Assembly: GCA_002337085.1 (NCBI GenBank)
Contig: DDFH01000007.1
Span: 248,001 to 312,000, forward strand
From: Hyphomonadaceae bacterium UBA1933
Lineage (GTDB): Bacteria > Pseudomonadota > Alphaproteobacteria > Caulobacterales > Aquidulcibacteraceae
Length of the DNA stretch: 64,000 nucleotides
Direction: 5' to 3'
Part shown: positions 54,405 to 63,499 of the stretch, one piece after another
How the letters are laid out: every line of letters starts with the position of its first letter
Numbering within the stretch: the stretch's first letter is position 1
Made by a program: the position numbers and the translations under genes
The notes under the pieces: generated by a model
Database searches by the model: none
What the model saw: only the letters and a program-made list of their open reading frames with translations
Told to the model about the DNA's origin: nothing

Positions 54405-55891
54405 TAGCCACCCACCGGATAATTTGGCGCTTCACGTGTAATCGCAACATCGTGAACATGGCTTTCACGCAATCCCGCAGATGTGAGGCGAACAAATTTT
54501 GCACGCTCATGAAAATCTGCAAGGCTTGCTGAACCAGTGTATCCCATTGCCGCACGTAAACCACCGATTAATTGGTGTAAAATCGGGCTTAGAGAGCCTT
54601 TGAAAGGAACACGCCCCTCAATGCCTTCTGGAACAAGTTTCATGCTATCGGTGACTTCTTTTTGGAAATAACGATCCGCAGAGCCACGTGCCATTGCCCC
54701 CAAAGAACCCATACCACGATAAGATTTATAAGAACGACCTTGGTAAAGGAAAACTTCACCCGGTGCTTCTTCTGTACCTGCTAATAATGAGCCAAGCATC
54801 GCAACATTTGCCCCTGCAGCCAATGCCTTGGCAAGGTCGCCAGAGAATTTAATGCCGCCATCAGCAATAACAGGGATATTTTGCCCACGTGCCGCTTCAA
54901 CGGCATCCATAATTGCGGTTAATTGTGGAACGCCAACACCAGCAACAATACGGGTTGTACAAATTGAACCAGGGCCAATACCAATTTTGATTGCATCGGC
55001 ACCTGCATCAATCAATGCCTTTGCGCCGTCATAAGTCGCAACGTTACCAGCAATAATTTTCGCTTTATTGGAAATGCGTTTTGCCTTTTCAACCGAATCC
55101 AAAACCATTTTGGAATGACCGTGTGCGGTATCAATAACCACAACATCGGCACCAGCCTCTATTAATGCTTCGGTACGTTTATAACCATCGTCACCAGTTG
55201 TTGATGCCGCACCGACACGAAGGCGACCCGATTCATCTTTACATGAATGTGGGAAAGCCTGTGACTTTTCCATATCTTTTACTGTAACAAGACCAACGCA
55301 ACGTTCTGCCTCATCGACAACGATAATGCGTTCAATTTTGTGTTTTTGTAAAAGAGCTTGCGCAGTTGCAAGGTCAACACCTTCTTTGACCGTTACAAGA
55401 TTCTGATAGGTCATAACTTCTTTTACGGTTTGGCTGTCATTGGCAAAGCGAATATCGCGATTTGTAACGATACCAACCAATTTACCACCGCGAACATCAT
55501 CCGAACGCTCAACAACCGGAAAACCAGTAAAGCCGCGCGCTTCTTTGATGGCACGAATATGACCAACCGTCATATCAGGGTGAACCACAATCGGGTTGAT
55601 TACCATACCACTTTCAAAGCGCTTAACTTGGCGAACATGGTCGGCCTGCACTTCGACATCAAGGTTACGGTGAATAATGCCCATGCCACCTGCCTGTGCC
55701 ATTGCAATTGCAAGGCGGGCTTCGGTAACGGTATCCATTGCGGATGAAATTAAAGGGATGTTTAATGTGATGTCACCTGCAAGGCGAGTTTTGACATCAA
55801 CAGCAGCGGGAAGGATATTTGACGCGCATGGTTCGAGCAATACATCATCGAAGGTTAGGGCGTCGCGGATTTTAATTTTATGGTCAAACAT
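54404..55891 (-). CDS. guaB: IMP dehydrogenase
   Basis: 495 residues. TFDDVLLEPC start, tandem CBS domains (about residues 95-210), DTAHGH, and the active-site loop GPGSICTTRIVAGVGVPQ with the catalytic Cys. Rate-limiting step to GMP. The CBS pair usually mediates purine nucleotide feedback. Confidence 0.98.
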   Translation of the reverse strand: MFDHKIKIRDALTFDDVLLEPCASNILPAAVDVKTRLAGDITLNIPLISSAMDTVTEARLAIAMAQAGGMGIIHRNLDVEVQADHVRQVKRFESGMVINPIVVHPDMTVGHIRAIKEARGFTGFPVVERSDDVRGGKLVGIVTNRDIRFANDSQTVKEVMTYQNLVTVKEGVDLATAQALLQKHKIERIIVVDEAERCVGLVTVKDMEKSQAFPHSCKDESGRLRVGAASTTGDDGYKRTEALIEAGADVVVIDTAHGHSKMVLDSVEKAKRISNKAKIIAGNVATYDGAKALIDAGADAIKIGIGPGSICTTRIVAGVGVPQLTAIMDAVEAARGQNIPVIADGGIKFSGDLAKALAAGANVAMLGSLLAGTEEAPGEVFLYQGRSYKSYRGMGSLGAMARGSADRYFQKEVTDSMKLVPEGIEGRVPFKGSLSPILHQLIGGLRAAMGYTGSASLADFHERAKFVRLTSAGLRESHVHDVAITREAPNYPVGG

Positions 55892-55936
55892 GGCGGCTAA
55901 TACTTTGGGAATCGGTGTTTTGTCAAGACATTAGTC

Positions 55937-56659
55937 TTATATTTTATCCTTTTTATGAAGTGCGACTAAAAATAGTTCAACACTTTCTTTGCGGGATGAA
56001 TTAGGTTTAAAATGTTTAACCGTCTTAAAATTATTCTTTAGTCGGTTAAGCATATCGATTTGAGAACCGCCTTGGAAAACTTTTGAAACAAAATGCCCGC
56101 CGGGTTTTAAAAATTCAATGGCAAAATCCGCCGCCAATTCCGCCAATGCAATTGTGCGTATATGGTCGGTTTGCCGATGGCCAACTGTGTTCGCCGCCAT
56201 ATCAGACATTATCACATCGGGTGCGCCACCGAGTGCAGAAATAATTGCATTCTGCATTTCATTTTCACAAAAATCGCCTTTAAAAATTTCAACGCCCTCG
56301 ATTGGCTCGACATCAAGCAAGTCGATTGCGGCAATATTTTTTGCGCCACGCTTCATCGCAACTTGTGACCAGCCCCCAGGTGCCGCACCAAGATCAAGAA
56401 TCTTGGCATCTTTTTTAAAAATTTTAAAGGCATCATCAATTTCAATAATTTTAAATGCCGCCCTGGAACGCCACCCCTCGGCCTGCGCCAATTTCACATA
56501 GGGATCATTCAACTGCCTCTCGAGCCAGCGTGCCGATTGCACAGAGCGTTTCTTGGCGGTGCGGACTTTTTCGTGCGCATCACCACGCAAAACTTTTTTA
56601 TCGGGGGTCGTAACCCGTCTGCGTCTTTTATTATCGTCTGTGTTTTCTGTATCACTCAT
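55937..56659 (-). CDS. rlmE: 23S rRNA (uridine-2'-O-)-methyltransferase
   Basis: 240 residues from ATG 56659 (MSDTENTDDNKRRRRV). A basic N-terminal extension precedes SARWLERQLNDPYVKLAQAEGWRSRAAFKIIEID, the SAM motif LDLGAAPGGWSQVA, and the K-D-K-E catalytic set including IMSDMAANTVG and FVSKVFQGG. It modifies U2552 of 23S rRNA. Just upstream of guaB on the same strand. Confidence 0.96.
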   Translation of the reverse strand: MSDTENTDDNKRRRRVTTPDKKVLRGDAHEKVRTAKKRSVQSARWLERQLNDPYVKLAQAEGWRSRAAFKIIEIDDAFKIFKKDAKILDLGAAPGGWSQVAMKRGAKNIAAIDLLDVEPIEGVEIFKGDFCENEMQNAIISALGGAPDVIMSDMAANTVGHRQTDHIRTIALAELAADFAIEFLKPGGHFVSKVFQGGSQIDMLNRLKNNFKTVKHFKPNSSRKESVELFLVALHKKDKI

Positions 56660-56742
56660 AATATGCAAATAGACGAAAACTCAATATTGTAAAAGCCCGA
56701 AAGCATACCTATTTCTCTTTCATGCCTTCAATGGAGATTGAT

Positions 56743-57078
56743 ATGCTAGTAAAAACTGCAAAATATGGGATAGGACAAATCGTTCAACACCGTTTATTTT
56801 CGTTTCGCGGTGTTATCATTGATATTGACCCCGTTTTCGCCAATAGTGAAGAATGGTACAATTCAATCCCAGAAGAATTACGCCCAGACCGCAATCAGCC
56901 ATTTTATCATTTATTGGCTGAAAATGATGATACCCACTATCTTGCCTATGTATCAGAGCAGAATTTAACCCCTGATGATAGTGGCATTCCAATTGAGCAT
57001 CCACAAGTTCAGCAATATTTCCATGAATTTAACCCAAAAAATGGGAAATATTCATTGGTAGGCGGCCTAAGAAATTAG
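56743..57078 (+). CDS. hspQ: Heat shock protein HspQ
   Basis: 111 residues from ATG 56743, which has GGAG six bases upstream. Motif KYGIGQIVQHRLFSFRGVIIDIDPVFANSEEWY and QPFYHLLAENDDTHYLAYVSEQNL is the YccV/HspQ pattern. HspQ aids Lon-dependent proteolysis and DnaA control in E. coli. Its stop overlaps the convergent secreted-protein gene. Confidence 0.94.
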   Translation: MLVKTAKYGIGQIVQHRLFSFRGVIIDIDPVFANSEEWYNSIPEELRPDRNQPFYHLLAENDDTHYLAYVSEQNLTPDDSGIPIEHPQVQQYFHEFNPKNGKYSLVGGLRN

Positions 57079-57677
57079 TACGTTTCAATATTAAGTGGGA
57101 AATATGCGCGTTTTTTATAATCATAGGCATTGCCTATAAATTTCGGATGTTTTTCACCCGAGCAAAAGCCGCTCATATCTTTGGTTATAATATCGCGAAA
57201 TTTTCCTTTCGCTTTTGGCGCACCTAAATAGAATTGATCAGAATGCAAAAATTCCTGCTTCCCGATATTACGGTAATCGCTTCCGACATTTTCATAAAAC
57301 CAAACTTCCATAATGCCGCAATTACCATTTCCCGACAAACCAGTTTCACTACCTAGATAGATTATCAAATCTCGTTTGCCATCATTGTTTAAATCGGGTT
57401 TTGCAATCGCAAGCACATCGAAAACGTCCGCCATTGGTGGCTTGGGTGGGTTTTCTAGGCATGATTTATACTCTTTTAGCGCGTAACAATTATTTTCAAC
57501 CCAGCCATCATATGCGTCTTTAAGCTCATCTTTTAAAGTTGGTTTTGCCAATAATTCTGCACGCTCATTTTGTGAAAGCTGGCTATCCCAAATTAATTCC
57601 ATTGGGTATTTTCCTTTTGCATTTGCAGAATTTACAAAAAGACAAGAAATTAAAGCCAAAGAAGCAAGGTATTTCAT
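57075..57677 (-). CDS. Secreted DxNxDGxxD protein, paralog 1
   Basis: 200 residues with a signal peptide (cut near SANA, residue 20). The central block FDVLAIAKPDLNNDGKRDLIIYLGSETGLSGNGNCG then EVWFYENVGSDYRNIGK is shared with the next two genes. DLNNDGKRDLI has the spacing of an EF-hand-like calcium loop as in FG-GAP and dockerin proteins. Paired Cys residues suggest disulfides. I do not recognise a named family. Last of a four-gene minus cluster. Confidence 0.75.
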   Translation of the reverse strand: MKYLASLALISCLFVNSANAKGKYPMELIWDSQLSQNERAELLAKPTLKDELKDAYDGWVENNCYALKEYKSCLENPPKPPMADVFDVLAIAKPDLNNDGKRDLIIYLGSETGLSGNGNCGIMEVWFYENVGSDYRNIGKQEFLHSDQFYLGAPKAKGKFRDIITKDMSGFCSGEKHPKFIGNAYDYKKRAYFPLNIETY

Positions 57678-57686
57678 TGGGAAATA

Positions 57687-58280
57687 TTATCCTTCTATAT
57701 TGTAATAAGAGTTTGTTTTATAATTATATTTATTGATTTGCAGCGGGATTTTCTTGCCATCGTTGCAGCCATTATCAAGTATTTTGGTTACAATATCACG
57801 AAATTTCCCTTTTTCCTTTGGCGCACCCAAAGAAATATCGGCCCGCACAACAAAGCCGGTTTTGCCAATATTGCGATAATCTTTTCCAGTATTTTCGTAA
57901 AACCAAACATCAGTCATTGCGCATGTACCAGACCCCATAAGCCCAGTATTTGATCCCATATATAATATCAAATCGCGCTTACCATCATTGTTTAAATCGG
58001 GTGTGGCAATTGCAATATCGTCAAATAACCCGTTTCGGGAATAGCCTGGGTTGGCTGCAACACAGGCATTAATATCATCCAAACCATAACAATTACGTTT
58101 CACCCAATCGCTGTAAACTTCGGACAAATCTTTTTCAATTATTGGCTTTGCCCATAATGATGTGCGCATTTCATTCGTTGGATTATAATCCCAAATTAAT
58201 GGCATGGGATATTTTGAACCAGCATAAGCATTTGATGCAATTAAAAGGCAAGAGGCAACCAAAACACTCGAAAATTTCAT
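57687..58280 (-). CDS. Secreted DxNxDGxxD protein, paralog 2
   Basis: 197 residues, signal peptide cut near AYA (residue 20). It is co-linear with paralog 1: KYPMPLIWD, NCYGLDDI, DLNNDGKRDLILYMGSNTGLMGSG, WFYENTGKDYRNIGK, LGAPKEKGKFRDIVTK. Function unknown; probable periplasmic calcium-binding protein. Nine bases upstream of paralog 1. Confidence 0.75.
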   Translation of the reverse strand: MKFSSVLVASCLLIASNAYAGSKYPMPLIWDYNPTNEMRTSLWAKPIIEKDLSEVYSDWVKRNCYGLDDINACVAANPGYSRNGLFDDIAIATPDLNNDGKRDLILYMGSNTGLMGSGTCAMTDVWFYENTGKDYRNIGKTGFVVRADISLGAPKEKGKFRDIVTKILDNGCNDGKKIPLQINKYNYKTNSYYNIEG

Positions 58281-58298
58281 TTTAAACCACCCTCATTA

Positions 58299-58941
58299 TT
58301 AATAATAATTTGCATTTTTATAATCGTAGTTTTGATAGATTTTACCTTCTAGTGGCTTACCATCGCAACCAATTTCATTCTTCCATAACAAGCTAGAAAA
58401 TTTTCCTTTGCCTGCATTGTCATAGATATAAAGCGTTTTGTGCATTCAATACATTTACTTTGCCAATTGGTCGGTAATCATTCCCAACGTTTTCATAGAA
58501 ACGATATTGGCTCGTGCCACATACACCCAAACCAGACAGCCCAGTATTACCACCCAATGCAATAATAAGGTCCTGCTTGCCATCCTTGTTCAAGTCATAG
58601 AAGCCAATGCTTGTGGCATCTTCAATCATATCGCCGATTGAGAAATCTTCATTACCGGCGCATTTGGAAATTATTTCATCGGTTAAAGGTGCATTTGGGC
58701 TATTAACACAGATGTTTTCTTTGAAATCAGGAAGCACCTCTGCCAAATCGGCGTGAAATAATTTAAAACTCGGGTTGTCTAGGCTTTTTGCATAATTAGT
58801 ATCAGGGTGATATAATTTTACGGGAAAATCTACTAGAGTTTTTTTATTAGCCGCTACTTCATTATTAATTGCGTTATTTAAAGCACCACAAGAAGTAATG
58901 GCGAATAATGAAAACATCAAAGCAATATTAGATATTTTCAT
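58299..58941 (-). pseudogene. DxNxDGxxD lipoprotein, paralog 3, frameshifted near the 3' end
   Basis: The continuous frame 58420-58941 gives 173 residues: a lipobox ITSC (lipidated Cys near residue 18), DLNKDGKQDLIIALGGNTGLSGLG and YRFYENVGNDYRPIGK. It stops early, but the next frame encodes a tail that aligns with the paralogs (DNAGKGKF ... GCDGKPL ... YDYKNANYY) and stops at 58299. One extra base in the TTTT run at 58436-58439 (AAAA on the coding strand) explains the break. Restored, it would have 213 residues, and the spacing from IGK to KGKF would equal that of the other two copies. Confidence 0.72.
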
Positions 58942-58945
58942 CAGT

Positions 58946-59482
58946 TTATTCTTTCACATTATATACGGCATATAATTCCCAACAGCCATTTTTGCCATTT
59001 GGGGTAAATTCCATTTGTTGAATTTTTCCCGATGTACTTATGAATTTTCCAACCACACCTTTTTCACCGGTTTCATATTCGGCAAGTTGCCAGCGAACAA
59101 TTAATTCATTTGTATCATCACGCAAAATATTAACCTTGGCATAGTTTGGCTGATTTGATTTCAAAGTAGATTTATCGACCCATAAATCTTCATTATCGAT
59201 GTTTTTTCCGGCATAAGAATATGGAAAACTAAAATTTTTTGATGAGTATTGAACCTTATAAGTTACGTCATTATTTGCCTCTAAAGTTCCAAGCCATATT
59301 TCTTTTGGCGTAAATTTTTTTAGAGTTTTTTTATCCGTTGAAATACCTCTTACAAAGCCCGCCGCATCAAATGCTTTGCATGCCGCAAGTGCATTTTTAT
59401 ATTCACCATTGTCTTTTGCAAAAACCGGTGCAGAGACAAATGCAAGGCCAATAAGACCAAGCCCAAGCAACTTCCTTTTCAT
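58946..59482 (-). CDS. Secreted hypothetical protein
   Basis: 178 residues from ATG 59482, with GGGGAAG upstream and a signal peptide ending VFA (residue 22); ten extra upstream codons are unsupported. The mature part is Lys/Asn-rich with two Cys residues (ACKAFDAAGF, NGCWELYAVYN). No family recognised. First gene of the four-gene secreted cluster; four bases from paralog 3. Confidence 0.7.
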   Translation of the reverse strand: MKRKLLGLGLIGLAFVSAPVFAKDNGEYKNALAACKAFDAAGFVRGISTDKKTLKKFTPKEIWLGTLEANNDVTYKVQYSSKNFSFPYSYAGKNIDNEDLWVDKSTLKSNQPNYAKVNILRDDTNELIVRWQLAEYETGEKGVVGKFISTSGKIQQMEFTPNGKNGCWELYAVYNVKE

Positions 59483-59597
59483 AACTTCCCCACTTGTAAA
59501 AATAATTGCCATTTAACGGCGACATTAATTAAATTTAATTAAGGCGAATATATGACTAAAATTAGGTAAATCTGTAACCTAAAACTTTATTGCAAAT

Positions 59598-59627
59598 AAA
59601 AGGCGCGAACCGAAATCCGCGCCTTTT
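59598..59627. terminator. Terminator between icd and the secreted cluster
   Basis: AAAAGGCGCG / CGCGCCTTTT arms around GAACCGAAATC. T-rich on both strands; it serves icd on minus. Confidence 0.75.
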
Positions 59628-59738
59628 CATAAATTCAATTACGCCATCAATGGCGAGTAATAGCTAAAAAGTGGCAGGAGAGAATTTTTTGTAATAGTGA
59701 ACTATTTCAAAAAATTTCGACGCACTAATTCAATGCTA

Positions 59739-60956
59739 TTACGCTGCCATTGCTACTTCTAGGTTTTCGGCAACTTTTTTCAAGAAGCCCTCAGTGGTAA
59801 GCCATTTTTGCTCATCACCAACCAAAAGCGCCAAATCTTTGGTCATGAAGCCGCTTTCAACGGTATCAACAACAACTTTTTCCAAAGTAGCCGCAAATTT
59901 CGCCAACTCAGCATTGTCATCAAGTTTCGCACGGTGTGCAAGACCACGGGTCCATGCAAAGATTGATGCGATAGAGTTGGTAGAAGTTTTCTCACCCTTT
60001 TGATGTTGGCGATAGTGGCGGGTAACAGTACCGTGTGCCGCTTCGGCTTCGATGGTTTTGCCATCTGGGGTCATCAATACAGATGTCATCAAGCCCAATG
60101 AACCAAAGCCTTGTGCAACCATGTCTGATTGAACGTCGCCATCATAGTTTTTACAAGCCCAAATAAATTTACCAGACCATTTCATCGCAGAAGCAACCAA
60201 ATCGTCAATCAAGCGGTGTTCATAAACAATGCCAGCAGCTTTGAATTTATCGGCAAACTCTGCGTCAAAAATTTCTTGGAAGATGTCTTTGAAACGACCG
60301 TCATAAGCTTTTAGGATTGTATTTTTGGTTGACAAATAAACCGGCCAATTACGAAGCAAGCCATAGTTGAATGACGCGCGCGCAAATTCACGGATAGATT
60401 CATCAAGGTTATACATACCCATTGCAACACCAGCACCCGGATATTGGAACACTTCATATTCAATTTCTTCGCCGCCGTCATCTGGGGTGAATTTCATGGT
60501 AAGTTTACCAGCAGAAGGAACCAAGAAATCGGTTGCTTTATATTGGTCACCAAATGCGTGACGACCAACAACGATTGGTGAAGTCCAACCAGGAACAAGG
60601 CGTGGAACGTTTTGGCAAATGATAGGCTCACGGAAAACCACACCGCCAAGGATGTTGCGGATTGTGCCATTTGGTGATTTCCACATTTTTTTCAAATTAA
60701 ATTCGGTAACACGTGCTTCATCAGGGGTGATGGTCGCGCATTTGATACCGACATTGTATTTTTGAATTGCGTGCGCCGCATCAATTGTGACTTGGTCATT
60801 CGTAGCATCGCGGTTTTCAACCGAAAGGTCATAATATTCGATTGGCAAATCAAGATATGGGAAAATCAAATATTCTTTAATCATTGACCAGATGATACGG
60901 GTCATTTCGTCGCCATCAAGATCGACAATTGGATTTGCAACTTTAATTTTAGACAT
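59739..60956 (-). CDS. icd: NADP-dependent isocitrate dehydrogenase (type II homodimeric)
   Basis: 405 residues: KVANPIVDLDGDEMTRIIWSMIKE, SPNGTIRNILGGVVFREPI, DDLVASAMKWSGKFIWACKNYDGDVQSD, EAAHGTVTRHYRQHQKG, TNSIASIFAWTRGL. This is the eukaryote-like form common in alphaproteobacteria. TCA-cycle oxidation of isocitrate with NADPH output. Confidence 0.97.
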   Translation of the reverse strand: MSKIKVANPIVDLDGDEMTRIIWSMIKEYLIFPYLDLPIEYYDLSVENRDATNDQVTIDAAHAIQKYNVGIKCATITPDEARVTEFNLKKMWKSPNGTIRNILGGVVFREPIICQNVPRLVPGWTSPIVVGRHAFGDQYKATDFLVPSAGKLTMKFTPDDGGEEIEYEVFQYPGAGVAMGMYNLDESIREFARASFNYGLLRNWPVYLSTKNTILKAYDGRFKDIFQEIFDAEFADKFKAAGIVYEHRLIDDLVASAMKWSGKFIWACKNYDGDVQSDMVAQGFGSLGLMTSVLMTPDGKTIEAEAAHGTVTRHYRQHQKGEKTSTNSIASIFAWTRGLAHRAKLDDNAELAKFAATLEKVVVDTVESGFMTKDLALLVGDEQKWLTTEGFLKKVAENLEVAMAA

Positions 60957-61076
60957 AACAAACCTTTCGTTATTTTAATTATTGCCCAAGCATTATTTAT
61001 ATTGAGACACCAATAGCGAAAGCAGCAATAAAATCTAGTAGGTTTTGTATTTTTTTCAGTGCGACTTTGGAATTAA

Positions 61077-61397
61077 TCATTTCATAAATCCCAATAATTT
61101 TCCTTTGCCCATTGTTGCCAAAACTGCGGCATTGCAATGGCCCAAAGCAATTGACATTTTTCGTGCGATTTCGAGTTCTTGTAACAATGTATCAATATTG
61201 ATTTCATTGCGATTTTGCGCCATTTCTTGCAATTTTTGTACACGCGCTAAAACCCTGACATTTCCTGATAATCGAGATGCGGCACCGCTATCTCTTTTAT
61301 AGCCTGCTTCGACATAGGCATTTTCTTTGGACATGCCACGTGCAAGCGCAAGGGCGAATTTTTCGTGTTTTGTATTTTGTAATGGTTTATCAGTCAT
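61077..61397 (-). CDS. Terminase small-subunit-like DNA-binding protein
   Basis: 106 residues. KHEKFALALARGMSKENAYVEAGYKRDSGAASRLSGNVRVLARVQKLQEMAQ is the helix-turn-helix plus coiled-coil pattern of phage terminase small subunits, which recognise phage DNA ends for packaging. No large subunit, portal or integrase follows, so it is a remnant or a domesticated regulator. Confidence 0.7.
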   Translation of the reverse strand: MTDKPLQNTKHEKFALALARGMSKENAYVEAGYKRDSGAASRLSGNVRVLARVQKLQEMAQNRNEINIDTLLQELEIARKMSIALGHCNAAVLATMGKGKLLGFMK

Positions 61398-61477
61398 ACC
61401 ATATTTTATGATGGTCTTGAATTTTGTGGATTACCCCCACCTATCCGCACCCTAAATTTATGCGTCACAATCACGAT

Positions 61478-61753
61478 ATGAAAAAGATTATTCAAGATAC
61501 AAAAAGCACCGACAAAAAATTAGACGCGCTTTTACCCAAAGTACGCGATCGCATTCTACAAGCACTTGGCAATGGCGAAACCGAACATGCACGCCGCCAA
61601 CTCGTAATTCTGGAAAAAATTGCCAAAATATCGCGTTTAATCGGCACAATCCAAACACCATACGACTATCAATCACAACGCGAACAACGCGATGCTTTAA
61701 TGAAGGAATTAGAAGAAAGATTTCAGAGAATTAGTGAGAATAATAGCGAATAA
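61478..61753 (+). CDS. Small helical hypothetical protein
   Basis: 91 residues from ATG 61478; ATG at 61460 and a start at 61424 are in frame and none has a clear ribosome site. Almost all helix: KLDALLPKVRDRILQALGNGETEHARRQLVILEKIAKISRLIG, then EQRDALMKELEERFQRI. No family recognised. Divergent from the terminase-like gene, 80 bases away. Confidence 0.6.
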   Translation: MKKIIQDTKSTDKKLDALLPKVRDRILQALGNGETEHARRQLVILEKIAKISRLIGTIQTPYDYQSQREQRDALMKELEERFQRISENNSE

Positions 61754-61756
61754 TAA

Positions 61757-62326
61757 TCATAAATATTTCGCCTTAAGAAACATAAACAGCAAAATTATTA
61801 TAAACCACAATAACCCTAGCCAGAAATAATTTTCCAAACTTAGCTTGCTGTTACTTTCACCTAACTCATCGCCACTGGCAATATTTATATATTTTCTAAA
61901 ACGTGATTGGAAAATTACAATTGCCATATTGGCTTCAAATAATCCGTAATGGAAATTACCCTTTCCTGTGTGCCTTTGAAATTCAAGCGAAGTTAGAACA
62001 TAGGATAATATTATTACATATGGAAGAATATCAAATTCAGATCCTGCACTTACGTTTTTTTCATCGCAATATTCTTTTACCTTATCACGAAAATCAAATG
62101 CGAAATATGGAAAGGCAACTGTACGCCAAAACGGCGAAATATCGCTTCGAGTAGCAATTTTATAGGCTTCCCAATTTTTATAATACCAAACCAAAGCATA
62201 AAAACCTAATGAGACAATTGTTAAAATCCAAAATTTAGTTGAAGATACAACATAAAACTTGGCTTCTTCCTTTATTTCATAAGGCGCCTCTTCATTTGGC
62301 GATTTTCCAATTTCTTCATTTTCCAT
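61757..62326 (-). CDS. DUF4234-like membrane protein
   Basis: 189 residues. The segment FYVVSSTKFWILTIVSLGFYALVWYYKNW begins a small membrane domain with two or three further helices (near 100-115 and a last one at 168-185). The pattern resembles DUF4234/YIP-like proteins of unknown function. Four bases after the convergent helical gene. Confidence 0.75.
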   Translation of the reverse strand: MENEEIGKSPNEEAPYEIKEEAKFYVVSSTKFWILTIVSLGFYALVWYYKNWEAYKIATRSDISPFWRTVAFPYFAFDFRDKVKEYCDEKNVSAGSEFDILPYVIILSYVLTSLEFQRHTGKGNFHYGLFEANMAIVIFQSRFRKYINIASGDELGESNSKLSLENYFWLGLLWFIIILLFMFLKAKYL

Positions 62327-62501
62327 ATTTTATCGCCCCCAAAACTTTAAAACATCAATACGCATAAGACCACTTATAATCAGTAAAAGAGACCACTATA
62401 CACAATAATAGTCAAGGTTGTATTTTGTATCTAACTGAGATTAGAATTGTTTAAAATTAATGCGGGTTGCAATTATTGTTTTTAAAGAATAAATCACCAA
62501 A

Positions 62502-63488
62502 ATGATTTCAGAAAAACCCCTTCCCTCCAATGCTGATCGTGCAGCATTGCCACCACCACCCCCTGCCCCTGCGATTGCGCTTATAAAGCCGCAAATGGGT
62601 GAAAATATTGGTGCGGCGGCGCGGGCAATGGCGAATTTTGGCCTTAGTGAGTTGATAATTGTCAATCCGCGTGATGGCTGGCCCAATGAAAAAGCCACCG
62701 CAGTATCAGCAGGCGCAACCTGGATTTTGGATGACGCAAAGATTTGCGCAACCACCGCCGATGCGACACAGGAAAAAACCATTATTTTCGCCACCTCTGG
62801 CACGCCACGCCAGCTAGACAAGCCGTTAATTGGCCCGTCCGAGGCGGTCACCCTAATTTCACAAGCCATAAAGGACGGCCATAAGCCTGTGGTACTTTTT
62901 GGAAATGAGCGTCTGGGTCTTGATCAAATTGATTTAATTACCGCCGATTATATTGTTACTTATCCCACTGATTTTAAATTCCCAAGCCTTAATTTGGCGC
63001 AATCGGTTGCGGTGTTTTCATATCTTTGGGCGGTGCGCGATGGTGATAAAATGCCAGACGGTTGGCACATTCCCAACCATGAAGCCGCCCCGCGCAAATA
63101 TTTTGAAAATCTATTCGATTTTTTGATTGCAGAACTTGATGAAATTGGTTTCTTTTGGCCTGCTGATAGGCGTGAAAATATGGTTGAAACCCTAAAAAAC
63201 TCTTTGGTTCGCGCACAATTTTCGGAAAGTGAAATTAATTTATTTCGCGGTGCATTGCGCGTAATTGCCGAGGGGCCAAGAAGACGTTTTGAAGAATTAC
63301 GGCGCGATGAATTAAAAAATAAAATCCGCAATAATTTTAACGAAGCAAAACAAAACGGCAGCCTGTTTTATAAAAATAAACTGCCGGAGAATGCAATAAT
63401 CAAAGAAATTATTATCGAGGGTAAAAGGGCAATTATAATTTATTCATGCCCTGATAAAATTGAATATATTTCAATTGAAACCGCTTGA
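62502..63488 (+). CDS. trmJ: tRNA 2'-O-methyltransferase TrmJ (SPOUT)
   Basis: 328 residues. SPOUT/TrmH landmarks: PQMGENIGAAARAMANFGLSELIIVNPRDGW, KPVVLFGNERLGLDQ and FPSLNLAQSVAVFSYLW. TrmJ methylates position 32 of several tRNAs. The protein continues about 70 residues past the usual end with a Lys/Ile-rich tail (NNFNEAKQNGSLFYKN ...). Confidence 0.93.
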   Translation: MISEKPLPSNADRAALPPPPPAPAIALIKPQMGENIGAAARAMANFGLSELIIVNPRDGWPNEKATAVSAGATWILDDAKICATTADATQEKTIIFATSGTPRQLDKPLIGPSEAVTLISQAIKDGHKPVVLFGNERLGLDQIDLITADYIVTYPTDFKFPSLNLAQSVAVFSYLWAVRDGDKMPDGWHIPNHEAAPRKYFENLFDFLIAELDEIGFFWPADRRENMVETLKNSLVRAQFSESEINLFRGALRVIAEGPRRRFEELRRDELKNKIRNNFNEAKQNGSLFYKNKLPENAIIKEIIIEGKRAIIIYSCPDKIEYISIETA

Positions 63489-63499
63489 ATTAATGCAAA

